DNA of 64,000 nt from Acanthococcus lagerstroemiae (taxonomy: Eukaryota > Arthropoda > Insecta > Hemiptera > Eriococcidae). The position numbers and the translations under genes are program-made. Below, piece after piece: positions 55,560 through 64,000 of this stretch; the stretch's first letter is position 1, and every line of letters begins with the position of its first letter. The stretch covers positions 186,001-250,000 of the forward strand of contig JAJSSI010000016.1 in assembly GCA_031841125.1 (NCBI GenBank). Direction: 5' to 3'. The notes below the pieces were generated by a model that did not search any database, was not told the DNA's origin, and saw nothing but the letters and a program-made list of their open reading frames with translations.

Positions 55560-56555
55560 ACATAATTGCGGTTGCAATTTTTTGCAGGAATGTAATCATG
55601 CTTTGTCTTCATATGGTGCATACATCCTTGACTTGTTTTGAATGAAGTACAGCAGTAGCTGCATTCAAAATTCTATAGAAGAGTATGATTAAAATAAATA
55701 CAAATGTTGACAGTCTGCTGTATATACATGATAGTTACTCACTGTGATTTTAGAAATTTCAGAATGTGCACTTTTAATATGCCACAATAAGTCGGAATGG
55801 AAACTATCATGACAATGCTTGCAAGTCTGTAACATTATTTCGCATTATTGTCAGAAGCTCATGAGACTGAAATTTCGAAAACAAGATTTAAAAACCAGTA
55901 CATCATTATCAACATACATGGAATCGTTCTTTAGGACCTTTTTTTCGACCTTTTGGTTCATAATTATGATTTTTCTTCATATGATTGAGTCTACCATAGC
56001 GGGATGTAAATATTCGACCACAGTAATGGCAACAGAAGCTCTATAAGAAATAGAAAATAAAGTACATATCTACTCGCTTCAACAATTTTCATGTATAGGA
56101 AAAAGTAGGGGTACTTACAAAAGCAGAATCTGAACTTGTACTTTCAGTATTTAGAGCTGCAGCTGGATCACTTGTGTGAAATTTTTTCATATGATGTATG
56201 AACGTTTTCCTTGTAACAAAGCCTGCTAAGCAATGATGACAAGACTGAAATCAAACATAATTTTGCCTGTATTAATATGGAATACAGTACTGTGATAGAA
56301 AAAAACTATAAAGCCATCTCCAATTAGTTAACATACAAAATTTTTCACTGCTTCTTTAGCAATTTACTGATGCTCCTTTTTCATATGTTTGTGCTTTCCT
56401 GCACGAGAACGAAATGTTTTCTCAGAAGAAAATAAACACCGAAGAACCTGTAACAAGATTAGCGGTGAACAATATACCGCTTCACTGTTCATTCTACACT
56501 CCGTATGTTCACAAGAAATAAATACAAATCAACTTCAACTTACGTCTTGATCCAT
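55560..56555 (-). pseudogene. C2H2 zinc-finger array, five exons, inside the P element
   Basis: Exon 1 (56555 back, MDQD) ends at a GTAAGT donor. The following exons carry one finger-like unit each: CLFSSEKTFRSRAGKHKHMK-KEH (about 56449-56375, followed by a stop), CHHCLAGFVTRKTFIHHMKK-FH (about 56250), CCHYCGRIFTSRYGRLNHMK-KNH (about 56040), CKHCHDSFHSDLLWHIKSAH (about 55825) and CSYCCTSFKTSQGCMHHMKT-KH (about 55670). Spacing is C-x2-C-x12-H-x3/4-H. The array occupies the place where other P-like proteins have a DNA-binding N-terminus (THAP), so I infer it was the DNA-binding part of this transposase. The first unit lacks its first Cys and the stop after it argues for decay. Confidence 0.6.
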
Positions 56556-57680
56556 TTCTGCTAATTAATTTCCTCTACACTGAGTCGCAACTCGCAAGAG
56601 TGTACAAAATAATCAAGGAACACGAGACTGATAACACAAAATAATGCAGAAGAGGTTACAGATGCTGTTGCCAGATAACATATTCAAGGAAATAAAAATG
56701 TGACAACCTATTGTCCGTTAACCGAATGTAATTCTTATCAGTATGCGGTGTCCATCTAGTAGTATATAGTCAAAGTCTAATATTAACTGCAGAAATAAAA
56801 AAAATAAAATTACTCTTCGCCAAGCGGAGTACTAGGCTCAGTTACATCCTTCGCTGTGTCTGTTTGAACACCGTTCTTTCCTATGAGTACGACAGGATTA
56901 ATATTACGCTGATGTCCTATCAACTCCTCTAATTCTCTGAAACAAAGTTTCTTAATACAAATATGAGATATAGAAATATAATATCTTTGGAATGAAACTG
57001 AGAGTATAATCCATAGGTAAACATACCATTTGTAAGGGCACATTCGCCTATCCCGGCCAGTCTTATTAGGAAGGTTTGTGTCTTTGTAGGCCCTCGTCAG
57101 CGTCGTGAATCTGGTTTTTACAATATCGGCTGTCACCTCATGGTCCAATAGTCTCATCTGTGATGCAATCTCTCTTCACATGGTCGTCTTGTTCTTTATT
57201 TTGCGTTGAGTAACTTGTTCTCTTTCTCTTTGTAGAGATCGAGAAATAGTTTGGTTTTTTCATCAGTCCATTCGAACCCCTTCCTTACTGTCTGTGATTG
57301 ATTTGAGTCATTCTATTATACACAGAAGTATATATAAAATTTTATGAATCATAAGTTTATAAGTTAGCTATAAGCAATAGTTAGTCACAAGTTTCTTACA
57401 TTTTCAGTCGGATCATTATGTGTTCGAATATCATCACTTGTCGTCTTCAGAGTATTATCTTCGGTGTTATTGTCGATGCCTTGCTGCTATAATTTATAAT
57501 GATGTGCCTAGTGTAGTTTGGTATAATTATAAATTGTATATGTTTAGGTCGTAAGCTATTCTTACATTTTCCGGGATTGGTATTTCATAACGTACTCCTT
57601 CAATCTCAAAATTAATTATTTACGACTGCATATCTGTTGTACTAACTGGGATGTCAGCAGCTACCAGGCCATCTACATAC

Positions 57681-59034
57681 GGGATTAGGAAAAAATAAAT
57701 TTGATATTTTTTGTCACATATGAGTAAAATTAAGGCGCTTAAATAAGATGAGTAATGGGTTTGAAATAATTGCCCGCTACAGTAGAATTTTGAACACAGA
57801 AGTAGGACGGGGTGAGCAACAAATACTTCATTCAGGTCACACGATAGGAGAAAACTTGCTATGATTAATAAAAATAATGAACGATTGAAAAGGAAAATGA
57901 ATAAAGGTTCATGCTGAAAACGTTAAGTCAAAATGTCGAATGGTAGAACTTTTTTTTTTCTGCTATGCACAACACACGCTCACATGAAATAAAGCTTCCA
58001 GCATGATCTGCTAATTTGAAAACGATTCATTTGCTAAATGAGCAACACTCTCTTTGCCTTCGATGGTCGACCACGTTTTTATTTTTGTACAACAGTGTGC
58101 ACTTCATTCTGAAAACTTGCTCATTTTTTGTACTTTTTGACTGCTTAGTCACCTGTCGCTCACATTCTGTTCGAGCGGGCCAAATATTTGTCCCTATTAA
58201 ATTGCTTACCATCACAAACGCATCTGTAAAACTCATCAGTAACAATTGTAACAGTTCCTCGCATTGTGAAAAACTTTCAACTTATGGAACAACGAAGTAA
58301 AATTCATATAATTGTACTTGAAACTTGAAACACTTCGAAAATCGAAATACTTAAAACCTGTGTCGTTATCATCTGCAGTTTCAACAGCAACTCTACTCCA
58401 ACTCTCAAGGAGGTGTGAAAAACTGTAACATCGACTTTACACCGTTTCACAGCGAATGCAAACAGAACAGACAGTACTGACGTCATATCAGGTACTGACG
58501 TCAGCAAACTTGCAAAAAGAACGCGCCACCTTACAACTTTCCACAACTGTTGTACAGTTGTCTACAACAAAACGCAAAAAGAACGAAGCTGTTATGTATA
58601 GAAAGACCTGCAATTAATCTGGCCGCAACGCATCGCGCACCACGCATCTGGAATCGCGGACCCTTGGAAAACAAGGCTTAAAGTGTTATACACTATACAT
58701 ATCTGTGACTAACCCTTGGAAAATTGACAACATTTTTTGTACAACTATCACTTGTAGTGTTGTAGTTGTAGTATCCCCAATATTAACATCACCGCATTAA
58801 AAACCTGATGTTTCAACAAGAATCTCTTCATCAGTGGCCTGATTAATACGTGCTATGTGGTGAAAAGTAAATTTTTCAGAGGACACAAAAACTGTAGGAA
58901 TAAGTAAAAGTGACGGAATGGTTCGAGAGAAGACTTTTTTCAATTCGAGAGAAGACTATTTCAGACATAAGGGCTTTACTTTTTCAAATTCCATAAATTT
59001 AAGAGCGGAGGGTCCTAAAGTTTTACATTCAATG
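57681..59034. other. Non-coding, probable right end region of the Harbinger-like element
   Basis: It contains GTGAAAAACTGTAAC/GTGAAAAACTTTC words (58262, 58414), two GTACTGACGTCA copies (58474-58503) and two GCAAAAAGAACG words (about 58511, 58571). GCTGTGAAAxxxTGTAAAG occurs here in inverse orientation and also at about 49953-49971 on the left, consistent with paired ends. No gene is recognised. Confidence 0.45.
58478..58503. promoter_or_regulatory. Two CRE palindromes (TGACGTCA), 18 bp apart
   Basis: TGACGTCA at 58478-58485 and 58496-58503, each within GTACTGACGTCA. A full CRE consensus twice in 26 bp is unlikely by chance in AT-rich DNA. It may be a promoter element or a transposase-bound repeat of the surrounding mobile element. 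A third TGACGTCA sits at about 7828. Confidence 0.4.
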
Positions 59035-59130
59035 CACATAGCAGATATAGATTGCACTGCATTTAGCACATAGCATGCACATAGCAGGTATAGCGGTATT
59101 ACATACAGCGTCACATAGCAGTTATGAGAA
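59035..59130. repeat. CACATAGCAGNTAT repeats
   Basis: Four CACATAGCA-containing words within 95 bp (about 59036, 59069, 59081, 59112). They resemble short subterminal repeats but have no associated coding remnant. Confidence 0.6.
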
Positions 59131-59916
59131 GAATTTTTTTGTCACCTTTATTATTAAATTTCCAAGAATGAATAACTGGTGTAGCGTCACAAATTTATTT
59201 TTTGGGTTACAATGAACCAATATTAAAAAATCTTCAAAATTAGGTATCACAACTGTGAAATCAAATCTATTTTTCAAGTCCTAACTACACTGAAAAAACT
59301 GATTTTGAAAATCGCGTACTTATTTCTGAATTTCTTGAACTGAATACGTGACAGTACAGTAAAGAACTTTGGTATGTACTATACTTTTAAGCATCGAGTG
59401 TCGATCTTTACACTAAAGAACGTATAAAAGTTTAGTAATCATTTCTGAAATATTTTGGTAGCATTAGTAATGGACCCATTACTATTTATCACTTACTTAC
59501 TGCCAAACAAATCAAGTAATTAGTCAAAAAAAAAAAAACAACAACTACAACATGAATAAGAAAAAATTAATTACAGTAACCTGTCCTTAAAAGAATAGTA
59601 GCAAGAATTATATCCTATAACACTGACTCCTGAAACATTCAGTACTCAGTGCTGAACTATCTTTAATGTGTACTGAACGTTGTGTAACTGTTGTCAAACA
59701 GTGCACCATCCACCTGAACAGAAATAAGCAACCCGTCCCTAAAGGCATAGCAGCAAGTATTCTATCCTGCAACATCGACTACTAAGCATTCGAACATATT
59801 GCCCTTTTGAATGGTCGGTATGCATCTCTGAAGCCAAGGTATTTGATGAATTTGGAGGTCAGCAAATCTGCTGTAGCTGTGAATCACACAAAGAAAGCTA
59901 ATAATTTAATTATATA
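59131..59916. other. Unassigned AT-rich spacer
   Basis: No motif is recognised. Confidence 0.45.
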
Positions 59917-60433
59917 CAGTAAATGTCGCCTATAACAAGATTCAAGGGACCAGCAGTTTTCCTCGTAATACCCAGTTGGTCGTTGTGAGGGATGTAACGA
60001 GGAACTCGCATTATCCAATAGCGTATAGACGCAAAAAAAAAAAATACATTATTTAATACATGCCACAATAATATGAAGTACAAGGTGTAAACTTACATTA
60101 TTTGTGGGTCAAGTAACGAGTTAAAGTTGTTTGTTTCGAATTTCCCGAAACACTCTCACAAAACTCTGCCGCAATTTGATTTTCTAATGCACTTAAATGA
60201 TTTACATCTTCTTCATTTGTTAAAGCAACTCTGTTTCTCATTAAAAACAGTAAAGTATACCAATTTTTGCGTGATAGAAGATAGTTTCGTCCGATATCTC
60301 GTTTCACTTCCATACTCATAAGAGCCAATTTTTTTAGTACAGGGTACAATGGGTTTTCTGTCGGGACTAAGCATTCTGCTCGTTACGCCTAATGTCTCGT
60401 TTCAGATGGTGTGGTTATAGGTGGCATCTACTG
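59917..60433 (-). mobile_element. Tigger/pogo-type MITE with TA duplications
   Basis: CAGTAAATGTCGCCTATAAC at 59917-59936 and the inverse of CAGTAGATGCCACCTATAAC at 60414-60433 form TIRs typical of Tigger elements, flanked by TA at 59915-59916 and 60434-60435. The 517-bp interior keeps part of a minus-strand transposase C-terminus (60349-60098: NYLLSRKNWYTLLFLMRNR, ENQIAAEFCESVSGNSKQTT). It is a deletion derivative depending on a full-length relative for movement. Confidence 0.85.
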
Positions 60434-60435
60434 TA

Positions 60436-60717
60436 CTAACAATCTATCCAACTACACTATTCTTTCTGAGAAAGAATCTACAGGGGCCCTGACAATTTCC
60501 CGGGCTCCTGAATTACAAGGAAGATAGGTTCGTGTAAATCCTGTCTGATCATCCTGCAAAAAATAGAAAGGAGTATTTTCATAATAATACAGAATGAATC
60601 GAGTATCTTTAAAATTAAAAGATTTATTTACCTCTCGCACGACAACGCTGTAGGGTGCATCTAACTTCTTTTTTTAATTTATTGTATTTGAACGTTCGGC
60701 GGATACTGAAGTAATAA
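60436..60717. other. Unassigned spacer
   Basis: No coding or repeat feature is recognised. Confidence 0.4.
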
Positions 60718-61380
60718 TCTACTATATAAAAGTAAATGTATGTCTGTTTGTGTGTTTGTTTGTTCGAGGTTAGCGGCTGAACCGTAAGAGCTGGGGGGTT
60801 TGAACTTTCTGGATGTGTTCGTATGAATCCGGAATAGGTTTTAGGCTATAACCGGTACCCTAATTAGGAGGGGAGCCACAACATTTTGTCCCCGCTGGCC
60901 CCCCTAATTCTCTTTTGAACTTGAACTTTTTACAATTGTTGTAAATTGAACTTTTTCACACTTTGTCAAAATTTGGCGGCTGTAACTGTCTCTCTTCAGA
61001 AATTATTGGGGAGTTGAAAATCTGAAATTTCCAAAACGAGCTCAAAATGCCTTATTATTACGTTCATAGCTGATTGAATGTGGTCTTTACACCTGAATAT
61101 AGTTTCCTACCCATTTATGCACCCCACAGTCCATTTTCAATCCCCATATCACCTCAAAAAGCTCAAAATTCCAATTTTTGAAAAGTATTCCTAGATTCTC
61201 TTCTAATTATCCGATTGATTTTTGAAAGCACGGTCATCTTCGTCTGAATAACACACACGTGAACCTATTGAACCCAAATTAATTCGAACACTCTGATCCA
61301 GCGCAGCGCCAGATTAAGCAAATTCATATCTTAAAGTTGCGCGCGTAACAAAATCGTTGTTGTGCGAGAGAATTTCCAGC
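60718..61380 (+). mobile_element. Helitron-like 5' end (non-autonomous)
   Basis: TCTACTATATAAAAGTAAAT, followed by ATGTATGTCTGTTTG, GTTTGTTTGTTCG and GGCTGAACCGTAAGAGCTG, is how many arthropod Helitrons begin (TC at the 5' border after an A, TATATAA, then GTTTGTTTGT and a CGGCTGAACCG block). Helitrons have no TIRs and transpose by rolling-circle replication. I did not find a clear 3' hairpin with CTRR, so the right limit is a guess, and no Rep/helicase coding is present. Confidence 0.5.
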
Positions 61381-61823
61381 AACCCCGCGCTACACTGCTG
61401 CCCTTACAACGAATATACGTACATGCGAACACACGCACACACACATAGAAGATAGACCAGTATTCTGTGAAAAGGTAAAACCTGTTGTGTGTGATGCTCT
61501 TTCTTTGTCATTCTCCCCAATTGTGTAAGGAACCCTTGGTAGCGGTGACCCTGTCTGTTTTAAATACATTAACAACTTAAAAATAGTCCATTCCTGTTTC
61601 GAAATCACGTTCAATGGGTGTAGGTAAATGTCTGAAAACAGCATAATATCTCGGAAAAGCGAAACCGATGCTACTGTATGCAAAACAAAGGAACAGTAAG
61701 GTTAAAAGACAAACAAATGGTGTGATAAGAAGAGAGATGTCATGAATGGCCATGTTTTGAAAATTTTAAAACATTCTCTTAATGGTTTTTTGTAACCTTT
61801 CTTTTATTTTGAAATTCTTTCCA

Positions 61824-63340
61824 GATCGACAGAGAAGTCAGGCAGGGCGACCAGCTAACCCCAAATTTGTTCAACTTTGTTTTAGAGCATCAGGTATTTG
61901 GAAGTCTTAGTTGAGAGTGGAAATGAGTCAACATTAATAAGGAAACAATAAGTTGCTGTAAGTTTGAAAAAGGACGTGGTACTGCAATGAGTTAGAAAAA
62001 TGGCTGAAGAATTTATAGAAAAAAGTAGGGCTACAAGAGGGGAAGGTTATTAAGAAGGGTGAATAAACGAAACAGCGACTGAGTGTGACTGGATCGGGGT
62101 CTAAAAGGGTGGGCAGGGAAGCAGGGAGCTTGATGTGTTTGCGGAGTGAGTTGCAAGCCAGGCACGATGGGAGAATGTGAGGGGTCTTTGGAATCACAGA
62201 GGGAGCAAGTGGGGGACTCCATGCCCGACAGAAGGAAGCAGTAGGTTAGTTTGATGTAAACTATGCCTAGGTGAGTCGGAATAGATTTAATCCTGCGCGC
62301 GGACGATGTATCAGGGAGTGGAGATAGAGCCAATGATTTAACGGGAAGAGGTTTGGAATGGGACATGGACCATTTTTCCTGCCATTGAGCGAGAATCGTG
62401 TTTCAGAGGAGGTATTTTACACCGGAAGCAAGGGCGACTGGGGAGGACCGGCCGGCCAGGGTGGGGTTTTTGGTTGCGACATGCACCAGTTCGTTACCTT
62501 GAATCTCAATGTGTCCAACAGGTCAGACGAGGGAGAGGAAGCCACCATTTTAGGAGAAGGAGTGGTATAGGAGATGGATACGCTGAATGATGGAATTGAG
62601 GGTGTAGAGGTAAATAGTAGCTAGTCAAAGGAGTCAGTAAACAGGAGACTGGTAGTGGGTAGAGGGGAGGTGTTCAGGAATGATATTAGGCAGAGGAGGA
62701 TTTCTGTGAGTTCGGCAGTGAAGATGGACTGGGTCGGCTTCAGTCTGAAATGGGAGACAACCGTTGATAGAGTAAGACTCCGGACTCTGTTGGACAGGAA
62801 ATTGAACAAACTAAAGTATTCATATACCTTGGTCAACTACGAGCACCAAAAAACAGATTAGATGAGGAACTAACTTGGAGGTTAAGAGCAGCCGGGAAAA
62901 CTATTGGTCGCCGAAATAAATTTACAAGGGGAAATTTTAAATAGAAACAAAATCTGCAAACTTATTGCCCAATACCAGCCTTACCATATAAAGCCTAATC
63001 CTGGGCAACAACCTAAATCCACGTCAACAGACTGAGAAGTACAGAAAGAAGAATAGAAAGAAACTTAATTTAAAACTGAGGCATGAAGTTTCAACTCAAC
63101 AGATAAGACCATTAACGGGGATGGAGGACAAAACAAATTACAATCAAAAAATTGAAATGGAAGTACGCAGGTCACTTAGCACGGTTAGGTAATGAAAGTT
63201 GGAATAAAATTGTAAAAGAACAGACTCTCGTGCCCAGGAAAAAGGAGTAGGGGCAGACCATCTTTAAGATGGAGATGAAGTATCAAGAATCACTGGAATC
63301 ATGTGCGGGAAAACAGCGCAAAACAGCGGAAACAGGGAAA
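61824..63340 (+). pseudogene. RTE-type LINE, plus strand, split into two pieces
   Basis: The left piece (61824-61915) reads REVRQGDQLTPNLFNFVLEH, the RTE VRQGDPxSPxLF block. The right piece (about 62800-63340) begins with TKVFIYLGQLRAPKNRL, the YxYLGQ thumb motif, then WKYAGHLARLGNESWNKIV-like wording and RGRPSLRWR (about 63245-63275), the RTE C-terminus. The catalytic FADD segment between them is replaced by an opposite-strand LINE remnant (62.03-62.84 kb). Several frame changes are present. Confidence 0.7.
62031..62836 (-). pseudogene. I/R1-like LINE: RNase H and C-terminal zinc region
   Basis: Minus strand: TQSIFTAELTEILLCLI with LLFTDSFD (62740-62621), the RNase H catalytic strand and TDS. 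Then CPVGHIEIQGNELVHVATKN (about 62520-62460), the RNase H C-terminal GHxGIxGNE motif, and HLGIVYIKLTYCFLLSGMES followed by CSLCDSKDPSHS (62366-62160), the GHxRLTH-type end with a Cys cluster. Frames change between blocks. The reverse transcriptase is absent. It lies inside the plus-strand RTE. Confidence 0.7.
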
Positions 63341-63651
63341 AATTAAGTACAGCAGCTGACTTAGAAATGAACAGAAGTAAAACATAATAATTATCCTATA
63401 TGGAAGGAAATATATGTATAGTTCTCTGATTAAAACTAGTTCTAGTTGATAACGAACTAGGTACAGTAATACGCATTGGTATCTACTGCGGATTTTTATC
63501 ATTTTACCTCAAGATCAACTAACGTTTTTTAATTTTTTTGTTTCAGGCAAGTTACAAACACGTTAATATCTACTATAGCGATGCTGCGATTGTAGAACTC
63601 GTAAGAATGAATATGTTAGCATTAAAGTCGATAGTTAGGTAATGTTGAAAA
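63341..63651. other. Unassigned spacer
   Basis: No recognised feature. Confidence 0.4.
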
Positions 63652-63738
63652 TAGCTAGTTATTATGGATAATAACGAAAATGGCTAGTTATTATGGATAA
63701 TAACGAAAATGGCCAGTTATTGTGGATAATAACAAAAA
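63652..63738. repeat. Three 29-bp tandem repeats
   Basis: Units 63652-63680, 63681-63709 and 63710-63738, each of the form TRGCYAGTTATTATGGATAA followed by TAACGAAAA with few changes. The array lies next to an unrecognised minus-strand frame that runs to the window edge. Confidence 0.9.
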
Positions 63739-64000
63739 TATTACAATGCGACCAGTTAATGCCCGTAGAACATTTCACCGGCAAAAGGCCTAAAAAACGT
63801 TGGCATCGCCAACGTTTCTCGTAGGTATTCTGGTGATTACACATATGAAAACAATGTTCAAATTCGGCGGTGCGCACGTTTTGGAACCGCTCATATGCAG
63901 ATGTTACCGGTATACCACGGAGTAGTAAGTCGGTGATTTGGATGTAGTGCCCACGATAATGTCGGTGTTGTAGATGGGTCACTGATATTTTGCCGCTGTT
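63739..64000 (-). other. Unrecognised minus-strand frame at the right edge
   Basis: An open frame (63982 back) includes LQHRHYRGHYIQITDLLLRG and FQNVRTAEFEHCFHMCNH. Its upstream part lies beyond the window or does not exist. No family is recognised. Confidence 0.2.

Larger units (their letters stand above)
50612..56775 (-). mobile_element. P-type element, 6.2 kb, with 41-bp perfect inverted repeats
   Basis: CTTTGACTATATACTACTAG... at 50612-50652 is exactly repeated in inverse orientation at 56735-56775 (41 bp identical). A second 19-bp inverted block (TTGTCACATTTTTATTTCC) lies at 50657-50675 and 56688-56706. The interior holds a P transposase relic and a zinc-finger gene, both minus strand, plus a nested mariner near the left end. 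Without the mariner it is about 4.9 kb. I could not find an 8-bp target duplication. The identical long TIRs imply that the ends are better preserved than the coding region. Confidence 0.85.
50291..57680 (-). pseudogene. Myb/SANT-like gene split by a P element in its intron
   Basis: Exons on the minus strand: about 57640-57566 (INFEIEGVRYEIPIPEN), 57487-57400 (DNNTEDNTLKTTSDD), about 57315-57027 (GFEWTDEKTKLFLDLYKEKE, then VTADIVKTRFTTLTRAYK and KTGRDRRMCPYK), 56936-56814 (ELEELIGHQRNINPVVL ... PSTPLGEE) and 50561-50291 (MVDDPNETDDGS ... LNVTLQKVSDEAQNRAENK). The donor at 56813 and the acceptor before 50561 join in phase, and the P element lies wholly within that intron. Damage: a frameshift and a TGA in the domain near 57180-57155, and the third junction reads through a TGA. 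It is probably the DNA-binding partner of a Harbinger-type element. Confidence 0.7.

Noticed and set aside
50612..56775. 8-bp target-site duplication of the P element
   Set aside because: Flanks were compared with several offsets of the TIR start and no matching 8-mer was found.
61390..62197. Minus-strand frames around 61390-61683 and 61934-62197
   Set aside because: The first has a CA-repeat-derived Cys/Val end and no domain; the second is an alternative frame of the LINE C-terminal region.
63652..63738. CRISPR-like array of 29-bp repeats
   Set aside because: The units are directly abutting without spacers and the genome is eukaryotic; it is a simple tandem repeat.

Overview
This window looks like repeat-dense euchromatin or pericentromeric DNA from an insect-like arthropod genome. 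It is AT-rich, has short GT-AG introns of about 70-100 nt, and is packed with DNA transposons: mariner, P, Harbinger with MADF/BESS or Myb/SANT partners, pogo/Tigger, hAT, piggyBac and CACTA-like elements. It also holds decayed non-LTR retrotransposons (CR1/Jockey-like, several RTE copies, RNase-H-bearing I/R1-like ends). A hemipteroid insect would fit, but the sequence alone does not prove it. I see no rRNA, no convincing tRNA gene, no CRISPR and no prokaryotic organisation. No gene can be called a conserved host gene with confidence; the best candidate is the spliced DUF4806-like gene at 28.6-31.1 kb.

Layout. 0.5-4.7 kb: an (AAT)n tract, a frameshifted CR1/Jockey-like LINE and an RTE 3' fragment, all on the minus strand. 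5.2-11.2 kb: a tandem duplication, CACTA-like transposase pieces, a degenerate DUF7869-type element (about 7.87-10.20 kb) and a spliced MADF gene. 12.0-15.3 kb: an inverted repeat, a piggyBac N-terminal remnant and a zinc-finger family relic. 15.5-18.7 kb: a six-exon pogo-like element. 19.7-23.2 kb: the best-preserved element, with an intact 743-codon ORF and an overlapping 116-codon ORF. 23.4-27.8 kb: a pogo-type C-terminal gene end, a Myb/SANT gene whose second intron holds another element, and a Harbinger N-terminal fragment. 28.6-31.9 kb: the DUF4806-like gene and a CACTA-like fragment. 32.3-36.1 kb: a LINE 3' end with poly(A), a motif cluster, a piggyBac C-terminus and hairpins. 36.8-38.1 kb: a GC-rich island between direct repeats. 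38.6-45.1 kb: CACTA-like, LINE, Harbinger/BESS, RTE and a pogo/hAT mosaic. 47.0-47.9 kb: an internally deleted mariner. 49.9-57.7 kb: a three-level nest, with a mariner inside a P element inside an intron of a Myb/SANT gene. 59.9-63.7 kb: a Tigger MITE, a Helitron-like 5' end, an RTE apparently split by an I-like LINE, and a 29-bp tandem repeat.

Three themes connect the parts. First, several elements carry their own short motif, repeated several times near both ends: GGAATGAGNCCCTTTTTG around 7.87-10.20 kb, TGTGTCACNGTGGCAAT around 15.54-18.72 kb, CCACGGTAATGAGAAA around 19.74-23.20 kb and GCTCGAACA around 24.1-27.1 kb. These are probably transposase-binding subterminal repeats. Second, a small domain (pattern G-h-h-h-V-x-F ... 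Y-x-x-x-I ... hP) recurs at the 3' ends of three different elements (15.8, 19.9 and 23.5 kb). Third, the DUF7869-type protein at 8-9.5 kb and the 743-aa protein at 20-22.4 kb share the signature SD-x4-Q-x-[KR]-N followed by GH...D, which suggests related RNase-H-like catalytic cores. The 743-aa element, with its bicistronic-looking ATGA overlap, is the most interesting candidate for an under-described transposon system.
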